Source: Xylophilus ampelinus (GTDB lineage: Bacteria > Pseudomonadota > Gammaproteobacteria > Burkholderiales > Burkholderiaceae_C). From it: a DNA stretch of 64,000 bases. The stretch lies in assembly GCF_003217575.1 (NCBI RefSeq), contig NZ_QJTC01000009.1:62001-126000 (forward strand), given 5' to 3'. Positions 55,327 through 64,000 of this stretch are shown here, one piece after another. A program made the translations under genes and the position numbers. The notes beneath the pieces are model-generated. The model was not told the origin of the DNA, did no database searches, and saw only the letters and a list, made by a program, of their open reading frames with translations. The stretch's first letter is position 1; each line of letters starts with the position of its first letter.

Positions 55327-56467
55327 CGTTCGAGCTTTGCGTCTTCTGAGTAGCGACCAGGGCCACCAATGCCCCCACCAATGAAAACAGGGCCATCACG
55401 TAGTAGGACCGGGCCGGCACCGTTTCGTACAAGTACCCCGCAAATGGAGCGGCCAGACCCATGGGCAATGCGACTGCAATGGAGTAATAAACGCCTTGGG
55501 TAAACGCTCGGATGTCCGATGGTGCATGGTCGCGAATAAACCGCATGATCGCGGAGTGGTACGCGGCGAAACTCAGTGCGTGCATGCACTGTCCCAGTAC
55601 GATGAGCGACATCGCCTCGCTACTGGAAAAAAAAGTCCAGCGTGCGGTCGCGCATACGCCGGAAAATACCACCAAGGGCAAGGGGGGGCAGCGGGTCAGA
55701 ATTTTGTTGGAAAAGGCGAAATAGATAATCTCCGCCAGCGCGGCGATTGACCAGAATATTCCTACAGCAGTAGACGAGTAGCCTTGCGCTTCCCAGCGGA
55801 TGGATGCCGTAGAAAAATACAAGGTGTGGCTTAGTTGAATGAAGCTGGCCGCAGCAATTACCAGTAACAAAATCTTTTTCTCGAATAGACGTTTCCAATC
55901 GGGCCGATGAACCGTCCGCGGCAAGGCAGGTGAAGGTGCTTGGGTGATTCGGTGCCTTACCCAAAGGCAACTCAGCGCTGTGGATACCATGCTGACCGAA
56001 ATTGCGATGGGCACCCAGGATTGACCATAACGAGTAAATAACATGCCGCCGATGCTCGACATCAGAATGAAAGACAATGAACCTATGGCTCTGACCCAAC
56101 CATAATTTTGCAATGCTTGTTTATCGCGTTGGAGTAGATACGATTCGCATAGCGGCAAAACGACCATCCACAGTCCGCCAAACAGAATGCTCAAAGCGAC
56201 GAATGCATATGGTTTTGCGGGCGCGAAGCAAAACATAAGAGTGAAAAATGCCGCAGAAAGCGCCAGCATGGCCGCCAGACGAATTTGATCCAATCGCCAG
56301 TCCGCAACATAGGTGAGAAGCACCCCGCTTATGACCTGAGGCCAATAGGCTGCCGCGATCAAAATGCCTGCTTGACTGCTGCTGAAGCCTAAAGAATGCA
56401 GCCAGGTGGACCAGAACGGATAAATAATACCTTCTGCCGCGAAAAATCCGAAAAATATGAGATACAT
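55292..56467 (-). CDS. MFS transporter (MFS_1_like, HcaT/nucleoside-symporter type)
   Basis: 391 residues, twelve predicted helices. It starts MYLIFFGFFAAEGIIYPFWS (TM1), followed by SSSQAGILIAAAYWPQVISG and GWVRAIGSLSFILMSSIGG, a pattern typical of the MFS_1_like family that contains HcaT and LacY-like permeases. No Shine-Dalgarno is obvious before the ATG. Lower-G+C sequence than the core genes. Sitting between a carbamoyltransferase and a HAD phosphatase, it may export a finished small molecule or import its precursor; direction cannot be read from sequence. Confidence 0.82.
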   Translation of the reverse strand: MYLIFFGFFAAEGIIYPFWSTWLHSLGFSSSQAGILIAAAYWPQVISGVLLTYVADWRLDQIRLAAMLALSAAFFTLMFCFAPAKPYAFVALSILFGGLWMVVLPLCESYLLQRDKQALQNYGWVRAIGSLSFILMSSIGGMLFTRYGQSWVPIAISVSMVSTALSCLWVRHRITQAPSPALPRTVHRPDWKRLFEKKILLLVIAAASFIQLSHTLYFSTASIRWEAQGYSSTAVGIFWSIAALAEIIYFAFSNKILTRCPPLPLVVFSGVCATARWTFFSSSEAMSLIVLGQCMHALSFAAYHSAIMRFIRDHAPSDIRAFTQGVYYSIAVALPMGLAAPFAGYLYETVPARSYYVMALFSLVGALVALVATQKTQSSNDVENKSYSRLL

Positions 56468-56526
56468 TGTACGGCGGCAGGATTATTCATTGAGAGCGGA
56501 GATTATGAGAAAATCTTGTGATAATG

Positions 56527-58263
56527 CTAAAATTTAACAGGACGGTCGAAATTTTCCAGCGCAAAACTGTTTTTTCCATTGCGCCATACAACCAGCGACT
56601 CGCTCATGACGAGCAAGTCGACCATACCTTCCCTGAGTGCCGCCAAAGCGTCCTGAGCAGTACAGACAATCGGCTCTTCATGGCGATTGAATGAGGTATT
56701 GATCAACGCCCGCTGTCCGGTCCGGGCGTGCCATGCATTGAGCAGACGGTGCATAAATCCATCCGTCTCCGGCCGAACCACCTGTGGCCTGGCGGTGCCG
56801 TCGATGTGCACGACAGCTGGGCTCGCCTCGATGAACTGCGGATGGCAGTCGTAGGTCATGGTCATGGTGTCGGCCGCTGCATGTTCTTCATTCCATCCGC
56901 TATAGCAATTTTGCGCATGCTCGATAGCTGTGACGGGGCCGAAAGGCATGAACTCGGTGCGATGCATGCGCTTATTGAGCCAATCGTTCACGTCCGCGTC
57001 TTTGGCGTGATAGACGATGCTGCGATTGCACAGCGCACGTGGACCAAACTCCATTTTGCCCTTGAACATTCCCAACACCTGATTCTTCATCAAGGCTTCG
57101 ACCAGAATGTCAATGATATTTCCCGGCGTCTGATAAGCCAAATCTGGGTATTCGCGATCGATAAGGGAAATGTTCTCGGAAACACCATATGCCTCAGGGC
57201 CTAGGGTCATTGCCGCATTCCTGAATCGGGTTCCGTTTTTCAGGTACGCCGTTCCCACGGCCGCTGCCAGGGCCAATCCCCCATCGCCCATGCACGGCAA
57301 AATGTAAACATTCTTCACTGTCGGGATCTCGCGCAGCCGCTGGTTGAGTTTCACGTTGCCGAAAACCCCACCCGCCAAACAGAGGTCGCTGCTGCCGCAT
57401 TGCTCCAGATGGTGGGTTATCAAGGCGACCAGCAGATTTTCGCTGTGCCGCTGTGCGGCGGCTGCTATATCCTCGGGCTTCTCATCGGTCAGCAGGGTAC
57501 GTAGTGAATCGCTGTAAGTGTTATATGACGGCATGAAGAAATCACCGCATGTCGCTTTTATGCGCCCGTCCTCGATGTGTATCATCTGCCGCATCGCCCA
57601 CAAAAGTTTTTCGGGGTCGCCGAAAGCCGCCAAGCCTGTAATTTTACCCTCATGGCGGTTTGGCTTGTAGCCCAATAAGTGGGTTATCCGACCGTAGAAA
57701 TAGCCGATGCTGTCTATACTGGTTTCACGCTGCAACACCTTGGTCTCGTGCGGACTGTAATATGTCAAGGTCAGCGATTGGAAATCACCGCGGCCGTCAC
57801 ATGTCAGAGCCAACGCTTCGTCGAAAGGCGAACAGACATAAGCGCCCAAGGCATGGCATTCATGGTGATCTATATAAAAAACTCTTTCCGTTAAATTATG
57901 GTTTGAAACAAATGAATCGAACTCGGCTCTCTTTTCTTTGTCGTTGCTTATTTCGTCGGTGATTCGCTTGCGAAATAGCGGGAGACCGCCCGGATTTTTG
58001 ATGGCCTCTTCCGCGATACGATCGAAATATAACGGAAGATGTTTTTCGACATTGAAGCCCGCGTTCCAGCCGTAGGCTAAGTAATCTATGTCTTTTAATG
58101 TCATGCCTGCCTGTCTCAGTACAAAATCGATCGATTGTGCAGGCCAAACTTTGTGATCCTTAATGCGGGTGAAGCGTTCTTCGCTCACAGCCGATAGAAT
58201 TTGACCATTGTTGACCAAGCAAGCGCTTGCCAAATCGTTGTTGGTGACGCCCAAAACAATCAT
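56527..58263 (-). CDS. O-carbamoyltransferase (NodU/CmcH/TobZ family)
   Basis: 578 residues from ATG 58263 with AAGGAG 6 nt upstream; the frame opens 51 bp earlier without signals. These enzymes make carbamoyl-adenylate from carbamoyl phosphate and ATP and move the carbamoyl group to a hydroxyl. N-terminal Kae1-like domain with VLGVTNNDLASACLVNNGQI, VSEERFTRIKDHKVWP, metal-site IDHHECHALGAYVCSPF (H133-H137) and TCDGRGDFQSLTL. It continues with GVFGNVKLNQRLRE and GDGGLALAAAVG. C-terminal domain with GKMEFGPRALCNRSI and INTSFNRHEEPIVC. All key residues look intact. First gene of a four-gene operon; the acceptor is unknown. Confidence 0.93.
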   Translation of the reverse strand: MIVLGVTNNDLASACLVNNGQILSAVSEERFTRIKDHKVWPAQSIDFVLRQAGMTLKDIDYLAYGWNAGFNVEKHLPLYFDRIAEEAIKNPGGLPLFRKRITDEISNDKEKRAEFDSFVSNHNLTERVFYIDHHECHALGAYVCSPFDEALALTCDGRGDFQSLTLTYYSPHETKVLQRETSIDSIGYFYGRITHLLGYKPNRHEGKITGLAAFGDPEKLLWAMRQMIHIEDGRIKATCGDFFMPSYNTYSDSLRTLLTDEKPEDIAAAAQRHSENLLVALITHHLEQCGSSDLCLAGGVFGNVKLNQRLREIPTVKNVYILPCMGDGGLALAAAVGTAYLKNGTRFRNAAMTLGPEAYGVSENISLIDREYPDLAYQTPGNIIDILVEALMKNQVLGMFKGKMEFGPRALCNRSIVYHAKDADVNDWLNKRMHRTEFMPFGPVTAIEHAQNCYSGWNEEHAAADTMTMTYDCHPQFIEASPAVVHIDGTARPQVVRPETDGFMHRLLNAWHARTGQRALINTSFNRHEEPIVCTAQDALAALREGMVDLLVMSESLVVWRNGKNSFALENFDRPVKF

Positions 58264-58987
58264 GAAAGCTCCTTTTTCCCAATGGCAACTGTCGCCGAAG
58301 TGACTCGCTAGCAATTTTGCGCAGTTGACGTGTAACGGTGTGCGTCATATTGGAAGGTTTGGGTGAGAACTAAGATTATTTTTTACAAAAAAGTCCGGGT
58401 ATAATTTTTGCTAAAAGAAATAATAGTGCGTCGCATGGACCCGTGAAATTTCTATGTGAAGCCTTTCGAGGCGTGGTGCAATTCCAGCCGAAGTTGCGCT
58501 GGCTCGCCGTTTCTCGGTCTTGTGTTTAGATTCAGGTACGGCATCGTTGACGCATCGCAATACGGGCTTTTGATCATTTTCTGACTAGGGCATGCCATGC
58601 ACCTCGACGTACCCGCGTGGGTCCCGAAGGTGGACGATCGACCTCTCGCGAAGCCATCGGATGCGGGACGCGCCTGTGCTCTCAGTCATCGACCGGTGGC
58701 GCACCATCCACGGATTGCGCAGCGCAAACGGCGTCTTGAGCTGCTAGGTGTTCTTCTTCAATCCGTAGTAGCGCACATTCACTTGCCCGAACCTTCGGAT
58801 TCCGGCAGTTCACCCATTCGCTTCAGGGAAACACCCAATCCCTCGAATCAAGGAACGCTCGCTTGCGAGGCGCTTGCTCGAAGGGATTTGCATCGGGCCG
58901 GCATGCTTCACGGGGGCATGATCGTCTTGCCTGAGGCAGTGCATTGCAAGCACGGCTCATGAGGCTCCGTGCAAACCTTCCTGACGC
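58264..58987. other. Intergenic region between the carbamoyltransferase and the citrate transporter
   Basis: 58264-58440 is AT-rich (ttattttttacaaaaaagtc, gggtataatttttgctaaaa) and should hold the carbamoyltransferase promoter on the minus strand; a plus-strand tataat is also visible at 58400-58405. 58440-58985 is of mixed composition. An open frame at 58597-58962 has no recognisable similarity, start signal or codon bias and is not called. No tRNA, integrase or transposase was recognised. The change in base composition within this stretch marks the right edge of the accessory block. Confidence 0.55.
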
Positions 58988-60349
58988 TTATAGCCCACTG
59001 GCCACCGGAAAGACCGCGAACGCCAGGCACGCGGCCATCAGCACCAGCGACACCAGAGCCGCCCACTTCAGCGTGAATCGCTGGTGGTCGGCGAAGTCGA
59101 CACCCGCCAGGCCTACCAGCAGGTAGGTGGACGGCACCAGTGGGCTCAGCAGATGCACCGGCTGGCCGATCAGGGCGGCGCGGGCCATCTCGACCGGGGT
59201 CACGCCGTACTGGCCGGCGGCTTCGGTCAGGATGGGCAGAACGCCGAAGTAGAAAGCGTCGTTCGATATGAAGAAGGTGAAGGGCATGCTCACCAGGGCG
59301 GTGATCGGCGCGAAGTAGGGGCCCAGCGCCGGCGGGATCACCGCCAGCAAGCTGTGCGACATCGCCTCGACCATGCCGGTGCCTTGCAGGATGCCGGTGA
59401 AGATGCCGGCCGCGAAGATGAGCGACACCACGGCCAGCACGTTGCCGGCGTGGTTGGCCATGCGGCGGCGCTGCTCGGCCAGGTCGGGGTAATTGATCAC
59501 CAGGGCCAGCGCGAAGGCGATCATGAACAGCACCGGCAGCGGCAGCACGCCCATCACCAGGCATACCATCAGCACGGCGGTGAGCAGAGCGTTGACCCAG
59601 CGCAGCTCGGGGCGGCCCACGTCTTCCTCGCCGGTTTCGTCGGGCGGCATGCGGCGGTCGTCCTCGTCCTCGACGATCGCGGGCAGCACCTGGGCCGGCA
59701 TGCGGCTGCCCACAGTGCGGCCGGTCAGTAGCGAGAAGCCCAGGCGGCGGCGCTCCTTCATGCCCAGCCAGAAGGCCACGCCGAACAGGCTGCAGATGGC
59801 GACCAGCATCGGGCCGACCATCGGGATGAAGACCTCGCCCACGTCCAGGTGCAGCGCGCTGGCGGCGCGGGCCGTGGGGCCGCCCCAGGGCGTGAGGTTC
59901 ATCAGGCCGCTGGCGATCAGAGCCACGCAGGTGAGGTTCAGCGGATTCATCCTCAGCCGCTTGTAGAGCGGCAGCATCGATGCCACGGTGATCATGTAGG
60001 TGGTGGAGCCGTCGCCATCCAGCGAGATGACCAGGGCCAGCACCGCGGTGCCGATCACGATCCGCAGCGGGTCGCCCTTCACCAGGCGCAGGATGCGGTC
60101 GACGATCGGGTCGAACAGGCCTGCGTCGATCATCACGCCGAAGTAGAGAATCGCGAACATCAGCAAAATGCCGGTGGGCGCGATTTTCTTGATGCCGTCG
60201 AGCATCATCGGCCCCAGCCCGGCGTGGAAGCCTCCGATCAGCGCGAAGCCGATCGGCACCAGCGTCAACGCGACCAGCGGCGAGAGCCGCTTGGTCATGA
60301 TCAGGTACATGAATGTGATCACCATGCCGAAGCCCAGCATCGTCAGCAT
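58988..60349 (-). CDS. CitMHS-family citrate/dicarboxylate symporter
   Basis: 453 residues, about twelve membrane helices. Start at ATG 60349 (MLTMLGFGMVITFMYLIMTK) with AAGGA 9 nt upstream. Family landmarks include VLALVISLDGDGSTTYMITV, GLMNLTPWGGPTARAASALH, FTFFISNDAFYFGVLPILTE and QPVHLLSPLVPSTYLLVGLA. CitMHS carriers import metal-citrate or related tricarboxylates with protons. The divergent TctD/TctE-like two-component system 180 bp away is very likely its regulator. Acidic loop residues 225-245 (EDEDDRRMPPDETGEED) are a variable cytoplasmic insert. Confidence 0.93.
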   Translation of the reverse strand: MLTMLGFGMVITFMYLIMTKRLSPLVALTLVPIGFALIGGFHAGLGPMMLDGIKKIAPTGILLMFAILYFGVMIDAGLFDPIVDRILRLVKGDPLRIVIGTAVLALVISLDGDGSTTYMITVASMLPLYKRLRMNPLNLTCVALIASGLMNLTPWGGPTARAASALHLDVGEVFIPMVGPMLVAICSLFGVAFWLGMKERRRLGFSLLTGRTVGSRMPAQVLPAIVEDEDDRRMPPDETGEEDVGRPELRWVNALLTAVLMVCLVMGVLPLPVLFMIAFALALVINYPDLAEQRRRMANHAGNVLAVVSLIFAAGIFTGILQGTGMVEAMSHSLLAVIPPALGPYFAPITALVSMPFTFFISNDAFYFGVLPILTEAAGQYGVTPVEMARAALIGQPVHLLSPLVPSTYLLVGLAGVDFADHQRFTLKWAALVSLVLMAACLAFAVFPVASGL

Positions 60350-60529
60350 GTCGTCAGTCCTTGCATGGGGTATGTCTCCTCGAAAGCGAGCCTGGCGCAG
60401 GTGTGCCTTGGCGGTGAGCCGCGAGGTTACGAACACAGCCTGTCGTGCCCCTGTCACGCGGTATGGGGACAAACCCCATGAGGGGAAGTGCGTAGTGCCG
60501 CCGGGGACTCGGGGCGGAGCGGTGACCTG

Positions 60530-61312
60530 ATGCGCATCCTGCTCGTCGAGGACACGACCGACCTGGCCGATGCGGTACTGCGCTGCCTGCGCCGCATGGG
60601 CCATGCGGCCGACTGGCAATCCGACGGCCAGGCGGCCGACGGCCTGTTGGAGCACCACGCCTTCGACCTGGTGGTGCTCGACATCGGCCTGCCGCGAATG
60701 GACGGCACCGAGATCCTGGCGCGGATGCGCGGCCGCGGCGACAAGACGCCGGTGCTGATGCTCACCGCCCGCGTCGACATCGAGGACCGGGTGGCCGCGC
60801 TCGACGGCGGCGCCGACGACTACCTGGGCAAGCCCTTCGATTTTCGCGAGTTCGAGGCCCGCTGCCGCGCCCTGCTGCGCCGACCCCAGGGCCAGGCCGA
60901 GGCGGTGCTGCAGATCGGCCCGCTGGCGATCGACAGTGCCGCGCGCCGGGTCACCATGTTCGGCCAGCGCATCGACCTGCCCAACCGCGAGTTCAGCCTG
61001 CTGGAGATCCTGGTCGGCCGGCTGGGCAGGGCCGTGACTCGCGAGGAGATCGCTGCCAAGCTCTTCGGCTTCGACGACGAGGCCGGACCCAACGCGATCG
61101 ACGTGTATGTGGGCCGCCTGCGCCGCAAGCTGGGCGAGGGCGCGTTGCGCATCACGACGGTGCGCAGCGTCGGCTACATTGCCGAGCCGTCGGCGGCGGG
61201 CGATGGCGACCGGAGCGGCAACGGTGGCGGCAGCCCGGTCGTTCCGACGGATGCGGGTTTCGGCGACGCGGAGGGTGGCGGCGATGGCGGTTCGAGCGGC
61301 GATGGCGACTGA
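60530..61312 (+). CDS. OmpR-family response regulator (TctD-like)
   Basis: 260 residues. Receiver with VEDTTD acidic pair, phospho-acceptor D51 (LVVLDIGLPRMDG), Thr in VLMLTARVDIEDR and Lys in YLGKPFDFREFEARCRALLR. The winged-helix domain has LPNREFSLLEILVGRLGRAV and NAIDVYVGRLRRKLGEG. It is closest in pattern to TctD/QseB regulators of tricarboxylate uptake, which fits the divergent CitMHS gene. Oddity: after residue 222 there is a ~38-residue Gly/Asp-rich tail (GDGDRSGNGGGSPVVPTDAG and on) beyond the normal end of the domain. Its 3' end overlaps the kinase start. Confidence 0.93.
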   Translation: MRILLVEDTTDLADAVLRCLRRMGHAADWQSDGQAADGLLEHHAFDLVVLDIGLPRMDGTEILARMRGRGDKTPVLMLTARVDIEDRVAALDGGADDYLGKPFDFREFEARCRALLRRPQGQAEAVLQIGPLAIDSAARRVTMFGQRIDLPNREFSLLEILVGRLGRAVTREEIAAKLFGFDDEAGPNAIDVYVGRLRRKLGEGALRITTVRSVGYIAEPSAAGDGDRSGNGGGSPVVPTDAGFGDAEGGGDGGSSGDGD

Positions 61313-62933
61313 GGCCCGGCCCGGCGCGCCGCCGAGCGCCGCGTCCGTGCTGTCGGCCACCGGCGCCGTCACCCGCGGCTCGATCCGCCGCCGGTTGCTG
61401 GGCACGCTGGCCGTGCTGTTCCTGGCCGCGATGGTGGTGCTGTCGGTCGCGGCCCAGGCCTGGGGTCGGCGTGCGGCCGACCAGTCGTTCGACCGGCTGC
61501 TGACCGCGTCGGTGCTGGCGATGGGCGATGCGGTGAGCTTCGACGGCGCCCAGTGGGATCTGGTTCTGCCCTATGCCGCGCTCGACTTGCTGGCGATGGC
61601 GCCGGACGACCGCGTCTTCTACAGCCTGCGCACGCCCGGTGGCGCCCTGGTCACCGGCTACGACGATCTGCCCGCGCCGCCCGCCGCCCAGCGCCGCGAG
61701 GCCGAGCGCCGCGCCGCCGACGGTCCGGCCGCGCAGGACGCGACGCCGGTCTTCTTCGACGCGCCCTACCGCGGCGAGACGGTGCGGTTCGCCCTGGCCG
61801 GTCGCTGGGCCGCCGGGGCGGCCGACCAGGGTCGCGCCTGGCTGCAGGTGGGCCAGACCCGCCGGGCGCGCGATGCGGCGGCCACCGACACCGCCCGCGT
61901 CGCCACCGCCGCGATCGCGCTTTTGACCGGCGCGGCGCTGCTGCTGTGCTGGTGGGGCGTGCGCCGCGCGCTGGCGCCCGTCGCCCGGCTCGAGCACGAG
62001 ATCGCCGGCCGCGCCGCCTCCGACCTGCAGCCGATCGCCACGCCGGTGCCCGTCGAGATGGCGCAGGCGGTGGGCGCGCTGAACCGCTTCATGGGCCGAC
62101 TGGCCGACAACCTGGACGCGCTGCGCGTCTTCATCGCCGATGCCGCCCACCAGATGCGCACCCCGCTCGCCGCGCTGCGCGCCCAGGCCCAGATGGCGGT
62201 CGACGAGCCCGACCCCGCCGAACAGCGCCGCAGCCTGGTCGCCATCGAGCGCAATGCCGAGCGCCTGACCCGGCTGCTGAACCAGCTGCTGTCGGACGCC
62301 ACCGTCGCCCATCGCGACACGCTGGGCCGCTTCGAGCCGGTCGACCTGCTGCGCACCGTGCGCGAGGCCTTGCGCGACGCGGTGCCCCGTGCCGATCCGC
62401 AGCCCGCGGTACGGCTGCACTGCGACCTGCAGGCCGCGCCGACGCGGGGCGACGCGCTGATGCTGCGCGAGGCGATCAAGAACCTGGTCGACAACGCGCT
62501 CAAGCATGGGGTGCGGCGCGGGGCTGCGGGGCGTGCCGATGTTGGTGAGGGCGTCGGGCAAGGCGCTCAAACGGCGGCGGAAGCGACGTCCGCGGCGGTA
62601 ACGCGGCCCCCGGAAGCCGTGGAGCTGGGCGAAGGCGCCGCGGCAGCGGCACCCGTAGCCGAGATCGACTTGGCATTGGAGGCCGCACCCGGCGGCGGCT
62701 GGAGCCTGTCCGTCGCCGACCGCGGCCCGGGCATCGCCGCCGACGAGATGCCTACGCTGTTCGAGCGCTTCGCCCGCGGCCGCGACGCCGTGCCCGGCGG
62801 CGCCGGCCTGGGCATGGCCATCGTGCACCGGGTGGTGGAGCGCCACGGCGGCCGGCTGGCACTGGCGCCGCGTGCGGGCGGCGGGCTGGTCGTGCGGATG
62901 CAGCTGCCGGCGGCCGATGGGGAGGCCGTATGA
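61284..62933 (+). CDS. Sensor histidine kinase (TctE-like)
   Basis: 549 residues from ATG 61284, which has GGAGGG about 8 nt upstream; ATG 61302 is an alternative. TM1 (LLGTLAVLFLAAMVVLSVAA) and TM2 (VATAAIALLTGAALLLCWWG) enclose a TctE-type sensor (YYSLRTPGG-like VFYSLRTPGGALVTGYDDLP). HisKA has H289 in FIADAAHQMRTPLAALRAQ; the ATPase domain has NLVDNALKHG, VADRGPGIAADEM and GGAGLGMAIVHRVV. Oddity: between the N box and the next strand a ~45-residue Ala/Gly/Glu-rich insertion lengthens the ATP lid side. Overlaps the regulator gene by 29 bp and the binding-protein gene by 4 bp, forming one operon. Confidence 0.93.
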   Translation: MAVRAAMATEARPGAPPSAASVLSATGAVTRGSIRRRLLGTLAVLFLAAMVVLSVAAQAWGRRAADQSFDRLLTASVLAMGDAVSFDGAQWDLVLPYAALDLLAMAPDDRVFYSLRTPGGALVTGYDDLPAPPAAQRREAERRAADGPAAQDATPVFFDAPYRGETVRFALAGRWAAGAADQGRAWLQVGQTRRARDAAATDTARVATAAIALLTGAALLLCWWGVRRALAPVARLEHEIAGRAASDLQPIATPVPVEMAQAVGALNRFMGRLADNLDALRVFIADAAHQMRTPLAALRAQAQMAVDEPDPAEQRRSLVAIERNAERLTRLLNQLLSDATVAHRDTLGRFEPVDLLRTVREALRDAVPRADPQPAVRLHCDLQAAPTRGDALMLREAIKNLVDNALKHGVRRGAAGRADVGEGVGQGAQTAAEATSAAVTRPPEAVELGEGAAAAAPVAEIDLALEAAPGGGWSLSVADRGPGIAADEMPTLFERFARGRDAVPGGAGLGMAIVHRVVERHGGRLALAPRAGGGLVVRMQLPAADGEAV

Positions 62934-64000
62934 GCCAGGCAGCTCACGCCGCCGGGTACATCGGGGGGCGGGTCGATCGCGCAGGACGGGGCGCGCCGGC
63001 ATCGACTGCGGCCCGTGCGCTGACCCGACGTGCCCTTCTCACGGGCCTTGCGGCGGCCGGTGCAGCGCCCGGCACCTGGGCCACATCGCCCGTCACCCCC
63101 GCCCGCGAGCCGCCGGAGGGACGCGTAGTGGCGCTGCCGGCCCTGCGCCCAGCCGCAGAGGGCGCCACCGCACCCGCGCTCCGGGTGGCGGGATCGACCG
63201 ACCTGCCTGTCTTCGAGCCGGTGCTGCGCGACTACCAACGGCTGCATCCCGAGGTGGCGATCCGGTATGAAAAGTTTTCGACCCAGGCGCTTTACCAGGA
63301 GGCCGCCACGGGCCAGCCGCCCCACGCGCCGTCGCCGGTGGGTCCGGCCGATCTGCTGGCCAGCAGCAGCATGGACCTGCAGGCGCGACTGGCCAACGAC
63401 GGCCATGCGCAGCCCCACCGGTCGGACGCGACGGCCGCGCTGCCCGGCTGGGCCCGCTGGCGCGACGAGGTGTTCGGCTTCAGCTACGAGCCGATGGTGA
63501 TCGCCTACGACACCCGATGCTTCACCGCCGCCACCGCGCCGGCCACCCACCGGCAACTTCTCGACCTGCTGCGCGACCCGGCGCGGCCGCTGCAGGGCCG
63601 CATCGGCACCTACGACCTGCAGGCCAGCGGCATCGGCTACCTGGCCGCCACGCAGGACGCGCGGATCGACGGCAACGCCGGCGCGCTGCCGGCCGCGCTG
63701 GCCGACAACCGGGCGGTGCGGGCCGAGCATGCGTCGGCCCTGCTCGACCGGATCGCGGCCGGTACGCTGGCCCTGGCTTACAACATGCCGGGCTCCTATG
63801 TGCAGGGCCGGATCGCTGCCGGCGCGCCGATCGGCATGGTACTGCCGCGCGACTACACCCTGGTGATCGCCCACACTGCCCTCATCCCGCGCAACGCGCC
63901 GCATCCGGCAGAAGCGCGGCGCTTTCTGGACTACCTGCTCTCGCCACGCGGCCAGACGGTGCTGGCGCGCGAGTCGCGCATCCTGCCGATCCGCGCCGAC
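62930..64000 (+). CDS. Periplasmic substrate-binding protein (3' end outside the window)
   Basis: 357 codons are visible and the frame is still open at the window end. ATG 62930 overlaps the kinase stop (ATGA). The N-terminus carries a twin-arginine-like export signal (RALTRRALLTGLAAAGAAPG). The mature part reads LRVAGSTDLPVFEPVLRDYQ, HPEVAIRYEKFSTQALYQEA, ADLLASSSMDLQARLANDG, FGFSYEPMVIAYDTRCF, GRIGTYDLQASGIGYL and FLDYLLSPRGQTVLARES. This is the fold pattern of iron/polyamine-type (SBP_bac) binding proteins. In the TctD/TctE setting it may capture a carboxylate or its metal complex and feed signal to the kinase; that is inference. Confidence 0.85.
   Translation, partial: MSQAAHAAGYIGGRVDRAGRGAPASTAARALTRRALLTGLAAAGAAPGTWATSPVTPAREPPEGRVVALPALRPAAEGATAPALRVAGSTDLPVFEPVLRDYQRLHPEVAIRYEKFSTQALYQEAATGQPPHAPSPVGPADLLASSSMDLQARLANDGHAQPHRSDATAALPGWARWRDEVFGFSYEPMVIAYDTRCFTAATAPATHRQLLDLLRDPARPLQGRIGTYDLQASGIGYLAATQDARIDGNAGALPAALADNRAVRAEHASALLDRIAAGTLALAYNMPGSYVQGRIAAGAPIGMVLPRDYTLVIAHTALIPRNAPHPAEARRFLDYLLSPRGQTVLARESRILPIRAD

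Noticed and set aside
58597..58962. 121-codon plus-strand frame between the carbamoyltransferase and the citrate carrier
   Set aside because: No ribosome-binding site, no recognisable motif and codon use unlike either flank.
1..64000. tRNA, rRNA and CRISPR
   Set aside because: No cloverleaf with a TTCRA loop, no conserved rRNA block and no regularly spaced direct repeats with unique spacers were seen. The repeats present are palindromic dispersed elements or microsatellites.

Overview
The window is high-G+C DNA from a betaproteobacterium, most like the family Comamonadaceae (Burkholderiales). Gene orders typical of that group support this: dprA/LysM divergent from def-fmt, yajC-secD-secF, and a fused indolepyruvate oxidoreductase next to an Lrp-type regulator. 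So do Comamonadaceae-style dispersed palindromic repeats. A cluster of type III effector-like genes, one preceded by a perfect PIP box, suggests a plant-associated member using an HrpX-type hrp regulon (a Xylophilus- or Paracidovorax-like organism). Genus is inference; no rRNA or secretion apparatus lies in the window.

Layout. 1-8933: MdtB/MdtC-type RND pumps and their outer-membrane lipoprotein; the two pump genes are separated by about 1.25 kb of repeats, including a roughly 300-bp-armed inverted repeat. 9113-13380 (minus): rlpA and glnE. 13406-21432 (plus): yhdP, a nitrilase-family amidase and a PAS histidine kinase/LuxR-type regulator pair. 21524-26399: OmpA-like lipoprotein, a small membrane protein, mltA, an MliC-like lipoprotein, and a PhoX phosphatase behind four 11-bp-spaced PhoB-type half sites. 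26573-31420: an MFS exporter and the kynBUA operon (tryptophan to anthranilate).

31491-38081 is an accessory islet, partly of visibly lower G+C. It holds an LRR-Fic protein (AvrAC/XopAC-like), two unidentified effector-like genes and a PTP-like phytase (XopH-like). Remnants of an argininosuccinate lyase-like gene and of the 3' end of an lrp gene lie inside or at its edge, so it looks inserted between the kyn operon and the lrp/indolepyruvate oxidoreductase pair.

38478-53905 is core: lrp, ior, yajC-secDF, dprA, LysM protein, def, lipoprotein, fmt, azlC-azlD, pgk. 53954-58263 is a second lower-G+C accessory block on the minus strand: a NodU/CmcH-type carbamoyltransferase, an MFS transporter, a HAD phosphatase and a DUF218 protein, apparently one operon. 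58988-64000 holds a citrate-type (CitMHS) transporter divergent from a TctD/TctE-like two-component system and a periplasmic binding protein cut by the window end.

Two dispersed repeat families recur between genes and have also entered coding sequence in frame (mdtB, kynU, dprA and the signal-peptide region of the outer-membrane factor). No tRNA, rRNA, CRISPR array or intact transposase was seen.
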